This document shows, in pieces, positions 15,945 through 25,899 of a stretch of 64,000 nt of DNA (positions are counted from its first letter, which is position 1; the number at the start of each line of letters is the position of its first letter). Position numbers and translations under genes: made by a program. Under the pieces are notes generated by a model, which was not told the DNA's origin, ran no database searches, and saw only the letters and a list, made by a program, of their open reading frames with translations. The DNA comes from Streptomyces cyaneogriseus subsp. noncyanogenus (lineage in GTDB: Bacteria > Actinomycetota > Actinomycetes > Streptomycetales > Streptomycetaceae), in the NCBI RefSeq assembly GCF_000931445.1, contig NZ_CP010849.1, positions 62,001 to 126,000 of the forward strand. The letters run 5' to 3'.

Positions 15945-18900
15945 AGTGAGCGCTGCAGGGACCATTGGGGGGAGGGCTGATCTTCCGCTTCGATGCCGTA
16001 TCGGTAGTCGGAAGCGTTCCGGTCCATGCATTGCACGTACGTGTTGAAGGACCCCGCATGCAGGGCTCTTCGAGCAAGACGTGCGTTCTCCTCGGCAGCT
16101 CCGAGTCTGAGTAGCGCTCTGGACAGGCCGCTCACATCGTGGTGGCCGTAGAAAAAGACCTTGTCTGCCAGGCCCGTCGCGGCGAGGCGGGCAGCTTCGG
16201 CCGGGCCGGCGGCCTCAACCAACGCGTCGATGAGCTCCTCAGCATCGGAGGCTTGGTGCACTGTGACGCATTCGGACGGCTTCCGGGCGAGGAGCAAGGT
16301 GAGTGCGCCAGTGGCGTCCTGCTTGTGCATCAGCCGCAGCAGCCCAGTGACCGTCTGCGGGCTCTGCAGTCTGACATGGGCGGCGAGGGTCCTGAGGAAC
16401 TTCTTCCGCAGCTGATCACGTGCGAGGTCCTCCAGGGAGACGTCGAGCAGCGGTTCCCAGTCAGTCATCCGTGAGCCGACCCGCTGCACGAGCCGGCTGG
16501 CCTCCTCGTTTCTGCCCAGGGAGTCGTAGAGGTTGATGAGGTCCACGGTTTTCCTCAGGCTGTCGGCGCAGACCGTGTCCACAGGAGCTCGTGTCAGCAG
16601 AGTCTCGGTCTCATCCACAGCGTCAAGTGCGAGGAAGACCCGGTACAGCCGAGCCACCCCTGCTGCGTCCGCGTCTGTCAGCTCAACGTGAGCAGCCGGC
16701 GAGCGGGAGATGAGCCGACTCGCTGATTCTCTGTCGCCGACAGCGTGCAGGCTTTCGAGCAGCATGGCAACGCCCATGGGATCTGTCAGCTCGACGCTGG
16801 AGGCGGGGTCGCGTCCAAGGAGTGCCTCCAGCGCTTCCTCGTGCCATTCCGCAACCGAGATCGTATTGATCAGGCGGGCCGCGGTACGTGCGTCGTCGAG
16901 CCTCACGTGATGCACCGGGCCTTGCTCCAGAAGGGCATGGAATGCGTCAACGCCCGCCATGGTGCCTTCGTTCAGCATCGCTGTCAGGAAGTTTGCAACT
17001 GCGCCCCCGTCGGTGACGGGGACCTCTCTGACGGCTCGATTGATCACCGTATCAATGTGCCTACTCGCCTTCACTTGGTCCAGTGCCGTCAGCAGGCGAC
17101 CGAAGTCCCAGGGATCGTTCGCGGGAGCAAGCTTTGCGATGCGTCCGGCGAGAGCATCCGCTGCCTGATGGGCGCCTGCCTCGCCGAACAATTCAAGGAG
17201 GATGATCGCGTCGTAGGTGTCATCGTACGGCGCGCCGTAGATGTCGTAGGGCTCTTTTAGTCGGACCCTGGAAGCCGGGTCACGGCGCAGCAGAGTCTGC
17301 ACGGCCTGGTGTGCGTCGGCTTCCAGGAGGGTTTCCAACAGGTAGGCGACGGCGCCGACATGCTCGAACGGTACGGACCGGGCTGCCCGCTCGGCCAGCT
17401 CGGAGACGGCTTGGGGCCTGTCGAGGGCCTTTAAGCTGTTCACCAGCAATGCGACGTAGTAGGGATTGTCGGCGGCCGCATGCAGCTCGGGTTCGCGCCG
17501 CAAGACGATGTCGATCGTATCCGAACGGCCTGCTTCCTTCAGCTCGTCCAGGAGGAAACTGACCGCATAGGGGTCAGTGAGCGGGGCCCTACGTGCGATC
17601 CAAGAGTAGGCGTGTGCCTCAGCTTCGAGCTGGCGGATGAAGGTCACCAGCCATCCGGCTGCGAAGGGCGCCTGCAGGATGAGTGCCTTGTGGCAGGTCA
17701 GGACTGCGCGCTTGCGCAGGCCCCTGCTCCATGCATGGCGGGCGAGCCAGGTCAAGCCTGCGCCGTCCGTCACATGATGCTCGGCGGCCTCCCAGAAGGT
17801 GGTGGGAAGCGGCTGGTCTGCTTGTTTCTCGCCCGCGTGCTGCTCCAGGTAGTCGGCCAGGGCGTAGACGCCGGGTGTGGCTCCCATGCCGGTGGGGAGC
17901 GCGACGGGCTGCAGGGCGCTGGCGACGCCTTTGATCGGCTGCTCACAGTACTGTGTGGCGCGCTCGAACCAGTCTGCCGGCGCTGCGGCCCGTTGATGGT
18001 CCGTGAGGTAGCCGGGGGCGGCGTCGTGGAGGAAGGCTTTCGTCAGGGGGGTGCGCACGCCCAGGCGTCGGGCGTCGATGGCTGCGGTCAGGACGGCTCG
18101 CCCGTAGGGACAGCGGGCGTGCTCCCAGCGATCGAGGAGGTCGGGGCCAGCGGCGAGTGTCTGGGCGACGGCTCCTGGCTCGGAGACTGTTTCCAGAGCG
18201 GCGCGCAGTGCGGAGTCGTGCTGTGCAAGGTCGTTGAGCTCCTCCAACGGACGGCCGTGGAAGCGGTTGGGGACGTCGATCGCAGAAAAGGGGCGCAGCA
18301 GCTCGCGTGTCTGCGGGTGTAGATCGTTTCCGGACGGGTCTGGGGTGACGAGGGCGTCGTAGTGCTGGGGCCACATGGTGGCTATCAGCAGTCCTGGACC
18401 TGGCCGTTCCAGGAGGTGCCGCAGGGCAGCCGCGGCGCTTTCACCGGCGGGCTCGTTGAACAGATGGTGGGCATCATCGAGCCACAGCACCGTCTGGCTG
18501 GACACGGTCTGTGCGTCGACAAGCGCGACCACGGCTTCGGCAGTCTTGGGGTGGATCAGCCGCCAGTGGGGCACAACGGCGCGGACGGCTTCGTAGGCGG
18601 TTCGCGTCTTGCCTGTGCAAGATGATCCGCGCACGACCAGGAACTCGAACTGGCTGCCGTCAGCGATCCTTTCAAGCCGTCGCCGGATCTCTGTGTCGTG
18701 AGGGCGAGGGACGTAGGCCGGCAGCACGAATCCGGGGGCTGGAAGGCGCTGGCCCGGACTCGGCGCTGCGGGGTGCACTCCCAGGAGCTGCGCGCCCCAG
18801 TCAGCTGTGGCCTTGCTCGTCTCGGGCACAGGGGTTGAGATCCGCTGGCGGGCAGTGGGCGGGTGACGGCAGAAGAGGGTTGCCCATGACGGCCCGAAGA

Positions 18901-19447
18901 ACTCCTCGACGATATCCGGAAGGTCTCTCAGGCTTTCAGAGACCGATTCCAGGCCCCACGGGATGAAGGTGATGCTTGCTTCATCCAGCCGGTCGGCCTG
19001 TCTGAGGATCTCTTCGGCGAGCTGGGTCGGTTTCAGGGAGTGGGTGGTGGCGTATATGAAGGTCGCACTGCGCGCGGCCCATGTGCCGGCCAGGAAGTCA
19101 TCGACCGCGGCCCGTATTTTCGCGGGTGTCAGATCCTTGACCCTGCGCGACTGGAGGGTCAGGTACCGGCGGCTGCTGCTGGACGCGTCGGAAGCGGCGA
19201 GGCGTACATAAAGGTCGATGCCGTCCTGCCTCTGGCCAGGAGTTCCGTACTGCTGCGCGTACTCGGCGGTACCTGAGCGCTCTGCCAGCCGCAAGAACAG
19301 CCGCTCCGTGTTTTGCCAGGTCACCTCGGCCAGCGGCAGAACTTCCGGAGACGTCTCAACCGGAGGCGGCACTGTTGTCGCCGTGGGGGCGTCGGTGAGA
19401 CACGCTGGGAGGCGGCCGTCGTACCGGCCCTCGTCATCAAGCTCCAC
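15902..19447 (-). CDS. STAND ATPase with Mrr-like N-terminus and repeat C-terminus (Avs-like)
   Basis: 1181 aa if it starts at GTG 19447; the frame is open to 19576 but the extra 43 residues look non-coding. The N-terminal domain has RQDGIDLYVRL (about 73-83) and YLTLQSRR (about 95-102), the layout of an Mrr-type restriction nuclease, although the usual QxK is QSR here. A P-loop follows (VVRGSSCTGKTRTAYEAV, Walker A about 274-281) and Walker B TVLWLDDAH (about 319-327). The remaining 700 residues are helical TPR-like repeats (motifs of the type DPxxVAxLLxxLxxAG). Nuclease, STAND NTPase and repeat sensor in this order is the plan of Avs anti-phage proteins, in which the repeats recognise a phage protein and activate the nuclease. 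The C-terminal codons lie in the duplicated scar. Confidence 0.7.
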   Translation of the reverse strand: MELDDEGRYDGRLPACLTDAPTATTVPPPVETSPEVLPLAEVTWQNTERLFLRLAERSGTAEYAQQYGTPGQRQDGIDLYVRLAASDASSSSRRYLTLQSRRVKDLTPAKIRAAVDDFLAGTWAARSATFIYATTHSLKPTQLAEEILRQADRLDEASITFIPWGLESVSESLRDLPDIVEEFFGPSWATLFCRHPPTARQRISTPVPETSKATADWGAQLLGVHPAAPSPGQRLPAPGFVLPAYVPRPHDTEIRRRLERIADGSQFEFLVVRGSSCTGKTRTAYEAVRAVVPHWRLIHPKTAEAVVALVDAQTVSSQTVLWLDDAHHLFNEPAGESAAAALRHLLERPGPGLLIATMWPQHYDALVTPDPSGNDLHPQTRELLRPFSAIDVPNRFHGRPLEELNDLAQHDSALRAALETVSEPGAVAQTLAAGPDLLDRWEHARCPYGRAVLTAAIDARRLGVRTPLTKAFLHDAAPGYLTDHQRAAAPADWFERATQYCEQPIKGVASALQPVALPTGMGATPGVYALADYLEQHAGEKQADQPLPTTFWEAAEHHVTDGAGLTWLARHAWSRGLRKRAVLTCHKALILQAPFAAGWLVTFIRQLEAEAHAYSWIARRAPLTDPYAVSFLLDELKEAGRSDTIDIVLRREPELHAAADNPYYVALLVNSLKALDRPQAVSELAERAARSVPFEHVGAVAYLLETLLEADAHQAVQTLLRRDPASRVRLKEPYDIYGAPYDDTYDAIILLELFGEAGAHQAADALAGRIAKLAPANDPWDFGRLLTALDQVKASRHIDTVINRAVREVPVTDGGAVANFLTAMLNEGTMAGVDAFHALLEQGPVHHVRLDDARTAARLINTISVAEWHEEALEALLGRDPASSVELTDPMGVAMLLESLHAVGDRESASRLISRSPAAHVELTDADAAGVARLYRVFLALDAVDETETLLTRAPVDTVCADSLRKTVDLINLYDSLGRNEEASRLVQRVGSRMTDWEPLLDVSLEDLARDQLRKKFLRTLAAHVRLQSPQTVTGLLRLMHKQDATGALTLLLARKPSECVTVHQASDAEELIDALVEAAGPAEAARLAATGLADKVFFYGHHDVSGLSRALLRLGAAEENARLARRALHAGSFNTYVQCMDRNASDYRYGIEAEDQPSPQWSLQRSLWEELVPQDAEQAG

Positions 19448-19954
19448 GCGCCCATCGTGACACGCGGCTATGACAGTTAGAGCCGCAGCTGGCCGCGGTG
19501 CAGTGATAGCACGGAGACGCCGACACCGCTTTCCCACCCCAGTCGGGAAGCATCCGAAGACGACAGCGGGCAGCACACGTGGCGTGCGCCCTGCCGTGAT
19601 TTGCCTGATGGCCTGTGCTCCCGCGGTTTGAGGGCAGAGCGATCGCTGTGCCGGGCCAGTTTAGAAGGAGCTGCCAGACGGTGCAGGCCATACTCTCCGC
19701 AAGCGCGCTCGTCGACAACGGCGTCGAGGTGACGGGGCCCGGAACGCCGGAACCCACCCGGCCCTGTCAGTGGGGGACGCAAGAATGACGACGGCGCCGC
19801 AGTCCTGATGGGGTCCCGCGTCATACGGGTGCCTTTGTTGCGTACCGCACTCGCAGGCCAGCAGTCGTGCCGCGCGCATCCTCGCTGCTGCGCTGACTTC
19901 TGCCTTGCCTAATGCCCTTGTCCTGTCACGTCTTGTGCCGGAGGTTCCGCCATC
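19448..19954. other. Intergenic region between STAND gene and membrane protein gene
   Basis: About 500 bp between divergent genes. It should hold both promoters. No convincing -10/-35 pair, repeat or small gene was recognised; ggaggttccgccatc just before 19955 is the ribosome site of the plus-strand gene. Confidence 0.4.
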
Positions 19955-21577
19955 ATGGCCAGCATGCTTGTCAACCCGTTTCGTACCCGGCTCGCCCCCA
20001 CGCCGCCCGGCGACGGTGAGAGCGAGGGCGAAGGGCCGCCGCAGGCAGGTGATTTCACTCATCGAGCGGCGGTACTGGTCCGGGTGCCTGCCGGCGCGGA
20101 GGAAGCCACCGCCCGTGAGCAGTGGGCGCGCTGCGGTCTGTTGTTCTCTCCTCTGGAAGCGGCCGGGGATGACGCGACGGCGGTGTACTGGGTGGAAGTG
20201 CGGCTGCAGGGAAGCCGCTGGGGTGCATTGACCGAGGCAGAGCGCCGGGTCACGGCGGCCCTGGCCGGCCGGGTGAGCGCGCACATCGCTGACGCGACCC
20301 TGCTGGAACCGGAAGTCACACCAACGGTCGTCAGTACCTGGCACATGCACCGCAAGACCGACTGGGGGCCGGGCTGGTGGCGCAGCAGGGCAGCACAGCT
20401 GTGGGTGCAGGTCGGGGCGGCGGATGTGCACCGCCGGGTGCGCCTGGACGGTCCGGGCACGAGGGAGGAAGCACTGGCGGCCCTGCAACGCGGGCCGGAC
20501 GTGGGCGGAGTGCACTTTGACGAGAACCTGCATGACGTGCGGCCCGGTATCGCGTCGGCCCACGCTGTGCGCCCACAGGATCCGGCTCCCTGGCAGACCC
20601 GGGCGCTGGGACTTCCGGGCATGGCGGTGGGGGCCGTCGCGATGCTGTTCGGCTGGATGCTGGCGGGACTGGGCCTTGGGTGGCAGATGGCACTGGCGCC
20701 GCTGCTGGTCGTGGGGGCATGGTGGGTGGGCCCGTGGCTGGCCGACCGGGAACGGCACTCGGGGGTAGTCGTCTGGCTGTGCGGGTTGGCCGTGGTCGGC
20801 GGTACGGGGCTGTGCGGGTTTATGATCCGGGTGGTCTCGGCGGCACTGGGCGGTGTCGATGTGCGGGCGGTGGTGGTGATGCTGTGCGGGCTGCCGGTGC
20901 TGCGCGGCTGCCTGTACGCGTTGCGCCAGAGCTGGTTCTCCCGCAACGCCGCCACCGTGCTGTCGCTCGCCGTCCTGCCCCTGGCGTGGGTGCTGCCTTG
21001 GATGGGACGACTGGTGCAGGGCATCTACCTGACCGTATGCCTGGGCATCCCGCTGTCGGCCGTCAACGTCGATGCCCTGTGGACGTATCTCGCTGGGGTG
21101 AAGCCGACCGCCCTGTGCATTGCCGCCCTGTTGTGCGGGCTGGCAGCGCTCGGCTGGTGCCGGCACTTCTACTGGATCACCGGCTCAAGGACGTATTACC
21201 TGGCCGTCTTCGGCACCTTCACCGTGGTGATGATGGTGGTGGCCGTGCTCGTCGGTCTGTCTTCGGCCACCAACGGGGCCGATCGCACCGTCGCGCAGGC
21301 CGTGGCCGGACAGGACCCTTCACCGTTCTTCGGGATAAGCGCGCGGCGGGTCTGTGTGCGCCCGCTCGATGCGGCCAACACAGCAGTGCAGCCCGGTCCG
21401 TTGCCCACCGGCTATCCGGTCGTCGCGTTCGACGTCACCGGCGACGAGACCTGGCTGTGGGACTACCGGCGGGCCACGGCCTCGGCCGACCTCGCCAAGG
21501 GAGCACTGCGCGTACGCACCGATCAGGTCGTCACCCAGCCTGCCGCCCGCGGGGCCCGCACCTGTCCCCCGCTCTAG
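19955..21577 (+). CDS. Polytopic membrane protein of unknown function
   Basis: 540 aa from ATG 19955, preceded by ggagg at a fitting distance. The first 215 residues are soluble (THRAAVLVRVPAGAEEATAREQW, WHMHRKTDWGPGWW). About eight hydrophobic segments follow between residues 215 and 440 (for example GMAVGAVAMLFGWMLAGLGL and TYYLAVFGTFTVVMMVVAVL), and the last 100 residues are soluble again. No transporter or enzyme motif was recognised. It sits alone on the plus strand inside a block of nuclease-like proteins. Membrane proteins are common effectors in such islands, but nothing in the sequence proves that role here. Confidence 0.65.
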   Translation: MASMLVNPFRTRLAPTPPGDGESEGEGPPQAGDFTHRAAVLVRVPAGAEEATAREQWARCGLLFSPLEAAGDDATAVYWVEVRLQGSRWGALTEAERRVTAALAGRVSAHIADATLLEPEVTPTVVSTWHMHRKTDWGPGWWRSRAAQLWVQVGAADVHRRVRLDGPGTREEALAALQRGPDVGGVHFDENLHDVRPGIASAHAVRPQDPAPWQTRALGLPGMAVGAVAMLFGWMLAGLGLGWQMALAPLLVVGAWWVGPWLADRERHSGVVVWLCGLAVVGGTGLCGFMIRVVSAALGGVDVRAVVVMLCGLPVLRGCLYALRQSWFSRNAATVLSLAVLPLAWVLPWMGRLVQGIYLTVCLGIPLSAVNVDALWTYLAGVKPTALCIAALLCGLAALGWCRHFYWITGSRTYYLAVFGTFTVVMMVVAVLVGLSSATNGADRTVAQAVAGQDPSPFFGISARRVCVRPLDAANTAVQPGPLPTGYPVVAFDVTGDETWLWDYRRATASADLAKGALRVRTDQVVTQPAARGARTCPPL

Positions 21578-21801
21578 AGCTCTCGAAAGGTCGCTCGCAG
21601 GGCCTGGGCCGGGCCGGTCTGAGGGTGCTCCGTGATGACTTCGCGCAGCACCTGTCCGAACGTAGATACGCCGGACGTCCGCGACGTGCCTCCCTCGAAG
21701 CCGCCGTGCCCGGAACCGCAGAATGCAAGGATGGTCTGCGCGTGGATGGCAGGGTGTGGCTCGGGTTCGGCGACACTCAAGGCATGACGCCGACGGCTCA
21801 T
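21574..21801 (-). CDS. Possible small protein or C-terminal remnant
   Basis: 75 codons (MSRRRHALSVAEPEP... to ALRATFREL). The second half (ILAFCGSGHGGFEGG, FGQVLREVITEHPQTGPAQALRATFREL) reads more like protein than the rest of this 415-bp gap. The SGHGG string could be the end of a larger domain. It lies 190 bp downstream of the 1214-aa gene on the same strand. No ribosome site is evident, so it may be a decayed end. Confidence 0.25.
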   Translation of the reverse strand: MSRRRHALSVAEPEPHPAIHAQTILAFCGSGHGGFEGGTSRTSGVSTFGQVLREVITEHPQTGPAQALRATFREL

Positions 21802-21992
21802 GCCCCACGAGAACCGTTACATCCGGCCAGGCTGCACTGGGGACCGAGTGGCACGGTCGGGTGTCTCTTGGGACCTTTCGCCGGCCGCGTCCGGCCCTGG
21901 GCCGGACCCGACGGGCAGGACGGCGGTTGTGGTCAGGGCCGAGGACGGCTGCGCGCTTCGAGGCGTGGTCGTGCCCGTTGTCAGCTGCGGGT

Positions 21993-24900
21993 TTATCGGC
22001 TGCCTCGTCGGCGCGGTGCGCGCCGGCTTGCTGCTCGGACCCACTCAGCGGCTTGCGCGATGGGCACGACGGGAACGTCTGACTGCAGGACGCGAGAGGC
22101 CATCAGGTCCCGGCTGGTGACGATGACGGGGATGACGGACCATCCTCGTGTGTCGCTGCTGCGCGTGTAGTGGTGGAGGGTTGCTGCCAGGTGGCTCTGG
22201 ATCCACTGGGCCCGACGGCTGATCTTGTATCGGGCGCTTTTGTCCCCCCGGATCAAATGGTCTGCTTCATTGGCCAGTTCGGCGGGGTTGCGCGCCATCT
22301 CGAAGTCCTTGGCCTCGGCCACGAAGATCTTCTTGTGGGTGAGGCTGATCCCCAAGGCGTCGATGTCGCCGAGGTCGTGTCCGTCCGCGGTCAGTCTGCG
22401 GCCTTGGATTTTGGCGACGCCGCAGGCGGTGATCTGGCAGCCAGCTTGTTCGAGCGCAGTTTCGACCTGGCGCTCAAAGTCCTTGTTGTTGTCCTGTCTG
22501 ATCGAGCCCAGCAGGGTTTTCATCGCCGGGGAGGTGGCTCTGAGCCTGCCGGAGTACACCAGGTTGCTCCAGTAGCCGCCGGTGGACCACAGGTGCCGTG
22601 GTGCCCATGCCAGGCAGGCTGTGTTGTCCTGCTGCACCTGGATGAGGGGTCTGCGGGCGTAGGACCATTCGCGGTTGAAGCGCCAGGGCCAGGCATCTGC
22701 CTTGACGGAGAGGAAGTCGGCTCGGGGCTGCAGGCTCAGCCGATGTAGGAAGGCTGTGGTCTTTCCCTCCGGCCAGCCGAGGGCGACGTTCAGGTGCTGT
22801 GTGACATCGGCAGCGGGCAACAGGACGGACTCGCTGGGGCTGTGCTCCTCTCCGAGAGCGATCAGGGTGCCGATTCCGTCGGCTAGTTCGGTCAGAGTGA
22901 AACCGAATTCGGCTCTCATGGCCTCCTCTACCGCGGAGGAGGGGGGCTTGGCCTGCGATCCGGCCGGGGTGATCGTGCGGGCGGCTGCTCCCTGCAGGGC
23001 GGCTTCGGCTCGGGCCAGCGCCAGGGTGTTGGTACCCGTCTCGAAGCGGTCCGCCCGGGACACGCCCAGCCGCCCGGAGTCGAGCAGAGACAGACTGACG
23101 TCGGAGAATTCGTGGCGGATTGCATCGGAGAGCATGGCTCGGCTGATCAGGTCTGCGGCGAGGGCCATGAGGCGGTCATACCTGTCCAGCGTCAGCTGCT
23201 GCTGACCGGACGGGGGGACGGCTGCCGCGTACTCGATGAGGAACCGGCTTGCCTGGGCGGCCTCGACCCGCCGCCGGCTGATGCGGGCGAGTTCCTGTGC
23301 AGTCTGGCTGGTGGGGCCGAAACAGGCGATCCGGGCGGGCATGCCTTGGTGGCTGACGGCGTCGGCGTTCAGGAGGGCTTCGTGTCGCTGCAGGAGCTGC
23401 CGGAGCAGCCCGTCGGGGCTGAGTTCGGCGAATGCGCTCTGCAGGAGATGGAAGTAGTAGGCGACTACTTGGTTGAGGACGCGCAGACGCTGATCCGGAG
23501 CGATGGCTCCCGGGGGCGTTCCTTCGCGGGTGAGCCACTGCCCGAGTTCGTCCAGGACAACCGCAGACACAGCGGGCTGGACCAGCCGGGGCGCCGGCAG
23601 GGAGTCCGACCGCAGCAGCAACTCCTGGCCGCTGACAACGTGCAGCATCTTCTTTGGGCCCAGCGGCGCAATGCGGTCGATCAAGTCGTCGAGGTCAGTG
23701 GTGGTGTCCGCGGCCACGGCGGCCGCCGTGGCCAGGGCGTGGATCAGGATGCGCTCAGCATCGTTGGTTTCCTGCTGCAGCAACGGCCAGCCAGCCGCGG
23801 ACAGCTCGAGTCGGAGCTGGCCCGGTGCGCTGGTGTCGGCGCGGATCCACGGGTCGGTGCCGTCGGTGGCTTCCTTGCCGGCCAGGGCGGCTGCCCACGC
23901 TCGCGGGTCGTAGGACATTTCTACCGTGAGGCTGTCCTGGTCACCGGCCGCTGCCGGCAGCAGGCCCGGTGCGGCACCGGCAAGCTGCCAGATCCAGTAG
24001 GCGGCGGCCTCCAGGAAACAATCGTGAAGGGCGGCCGGAGCAGAAGTACTAACGCCTGGCGCGGTTACCCATACCTGGAGGCCCGCGAGCTCGACGAGCA
24101 GGTCCTGTCCACCCGTCGGTGCTTCGGTCCGATAGACCGGGGCCGTGTCCGTTCCGTAGACGGCGCTCACGGCTACGAGAGTGTCCCGGTCGGGGTGGGA
24201 CACCTCGTGCCGGTCGAAGCGCCTGTGGGCCTCAGTACGCAGGTGTGTGCTGAAGTCGGAGTCGACGGTCACCAGTGTGGGCCGGCGCTCGTCCGTCAGG
24301 TAGAAGCTGTGGGCGTGCTCACGGTAGAGGCCGTAGGTGTCTAGCGTGCCAAACGAGATGACCTGAACGTCGTTCCGGAGAGCAGTTTCTGCCTGGGCAA
24401 ACCGCCACAGGAACAGGGGATCACCACCGTCCAGATCGGCCATCACCTGCAGGTCGTCGGCAGTGAGCATCAAAAAGGGTCCGGGGCGGCGCAGGCTGCC
24501 GATGCCGAGAAACATGGTGCGGCCGAAGCTCTGGTTGATGACCATGCGCAGGGTGCGGGCATCGTGCTCGGTCGGTGTTCCGGGTGGGTCCAGCAGGTCC
24601 TGCACTCGCTGGCTGTGCGTTTGTGCGTTCCACTGTCCGTAGGGGTCTTCGTCGTCGTAGTCGGACAGGTCGTCCGTGATCACAAGGAGGTCGAGGAATG
24701 TGTCGTCGGCAACGGTGAACAGGCGGCGGCTGAGGGGTACGTCGCTGATGTGGGACTCGGGTCCTGCCGGACGGGCCCCGCACTGAGTGAGAGTGCGGGT
24801 GGTTGTCTGGAGTACTTCGCGGCGCAGCAGTTCTGCGAACTGGGGGCGGCAGTTGTAGGCGCCGGCGAGGACAAACAGCCGGTGGCGGAGAGCGGCGGCA

Positions 24901-25637
24901 AGTTCACCGGGATTAGCGACGATCATGCTGTCGTTGGCTGCCAGAACTGGTGTGAGGACGAGCGTTTCGTCCGGACCCGGCCCGGGCGGAAACGTGTGCT
25001 GGCCCGGTCGCACGGTGAGAGGAGCAAGCAGCTCGGCAACGGGGCCGGGGACGAGCTGTTGCCACGTCGGCTTGTCGAAGATCACCGCCTCGCACAGTCG
25101 GCTAAGTTCGCCTGCACCGGGCACGAAGACTTCCGTGTTCCGGGCCGTGGGCACCACGATGCCGCGGCCCAGGCCAGCACGGATGAGGACCGTGTGGCTC
25201 AATCGGAGCACGGCATCGGTGAGCGCGTGCGCTTCCTGCCGGAACGCACCGGGCAGCGTTGTCCCGTTCGGGCCGAAAATGCTGCGCAGTAGCAGGTTCA
25301 GAGTGAAAGCCGAGCGGGACGTCAATCCTTGCGCAACAAGGTACGGTCCGCCGTGGAAAGCTATTTCAGCGGTGTAGAGATCGTCGTAGGGGTCTTCCTG
25401 GGCGCGGACGTCGAGGCCTGCGATCACAGGGTTTTTGAGCAAAGTCCGCAGCCTGCTGGGAGATAGACGAGGAGCCTCGGGCCTGTGCGGCAGGCAGGCG
25501 GCCACGCCGGCCAGGCGCTGTAGACGGACCAGCCGGGGAACGTTCTGCGGAATGAGCTGCAACGCAGCCGCGGCCCGGGCAAGCGACGGACCGTCCACCG
25601 CACTCCAGGGTGTGCCGTCCAGCGCCGTCTGCGACAT
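21993..25637 (-). CDS. 1214-aa protein with C-terminal PD-(D/E)XK nuclease
   Basis: From ATG 25637, with ggaga four bases upstream. About 1,050 residues of mixed alpha/beta protein precede the last domain, and I recognise no family in them; pieces such as FLDLLVITDDLSDYDDEDPYG and DLDDLIDRIAPLGPKKMLHVVSG are distinctive. The C-terminal region reads GHDLGDIDALGISLTHKKIFVAEAKDFEMARNP. GDID plus EAK is the core of a restriction-endonuclease-like (NERD/Mrr-type) fold, and NKDFERQVETALEQAGC just before it is the typical leading helix. A nuclease at the end of a giant uncharacterised protein, beside a STAND ATPase and a second nuclease protein, suggests a defence role. Activity on DNA is inferred only from the motif. 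Confidence 0.65.
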   Translation of the reverse strand: MSQTALDGTPWSAVDGPSLARAAAALQLIPQNVPRLVRLQRLAGVAACLPHRPEAPRLSPSRLRTLLKNPVIAGLDVRAQEDPYDDLYTAEIAFHGGPYLVAQGLTSRSAFTLNLLLRSIFGPNGTTLPGAFRQEAHALTDAVLRLSHTVLIRAGLGRGIVVPTARNTEVFVPGAGELSRLCEAVIFDKPTWQQLVPGPVAELLAPLTVRPGQHTFPPGPGPDETLVLTPVLAANDSMIVANPGELAAALRHRLFVLAGAYNCRPQFAELLRREVLQTTTRTLTQCGARPAGPESHISDVPLSRRLFTVADDTFLDLLVITDDLSDYDDEDPYGQWNAQTHSQRVQDLLDPPGTPTEHDARTLRMVINQSFGRTMFLGIGSLRRPGPFLMLTADDLQVMADLDGGDPLFLWRFAQAETALRNDVQVISFGTLDTYGLYREHAHSFYLTDERRPTLVTVDSDFSTHLRTEAHRRFDRHEVSHPDRDTLVAVSAVYGTDTAPVYRTEAPTGGQDLLVELAGLQVWVTAPGVSTSAPAALHDCFLEAAAYWIWQLAGAAPGLLPAAAGDQDSLTVEMSYDPRAWAAALAGKEATDGTDPWIRADTSAPGQLRLELSAAGWPLLQQETNDAERILIHALATAAAVAADTTTDLDDLIDRIAPLGPKKMLHVVSGQELLLRSDSLPAPRLVQPAVSAVVLDELGQWLTREGTPPGAIAPDQRLRVLNQVVAYYFHLLQSAFAELSPDGLLRQLLQRHEALLNADAVSHQGMPARIACFGPTSQTAQELARISRRRVEAAQASRFLIEYAAAVPPSGQQQLTLDRYDRLMALAADLISRAMLSDAIRHEFSDVSLSLLDSGRLGVSRADRFETGTNTLALARAEAALQGAAARTITPAGSQAKPPSSAVEEAMRAEFGFTLTELADGIGTLIALGEEHSPSESVLLPAADVTQHLNVALGWPEGKTTAFLHRLSLQPRADFLSVKADAWPWRFNREWSYARRPLIQVQQDNTACLAWAPRHLWSTGGYWSNLVYSGRLRATSPAMKTLLGSIRQDNNKDFERQVETALEQAGCQITACGVAKIQGRRLTADGHDLGDIDALGISLTHKKIFVAEAKDFEMARNPAELANEADHLIRGDKSARYKISRRAQWIQSHLAATLHHYTRSSDTRGWSVIPVIVTSRDLMASRVLQSDVPVVPIAQAAEWVRAASRRAPRRRGSR

Positions 25638-25899
25638 GTCATCTCCGTTCCGCGAGCCGGAGCATCCCGCACCACCCGCCCGTCACTCACACCACGTACC
25701 ACCTGTCACCGTAGCCAGTGGGACTGGCATCCGGCCGCACCGAGCCGGTGGTCACAGACGTAGGGCTGCCCATCGGGCCTCATGGAGTGGGCGAACCGTC
25801 TGATCGCCTCTCAGCCGATGTCACTGCTGTTGGGCCGGCGTCACCCACATGGGACGGCTGCGCAGGGCAGGGCCAGGCGTTCCGGCCGGGACTCCGCCT

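Noticed and set aside
15277..16047. A 256-aa plus-strand protein across the scar
   Set aside because: It contains the translated linker and the antisense of the STAND gene's duplicated end.
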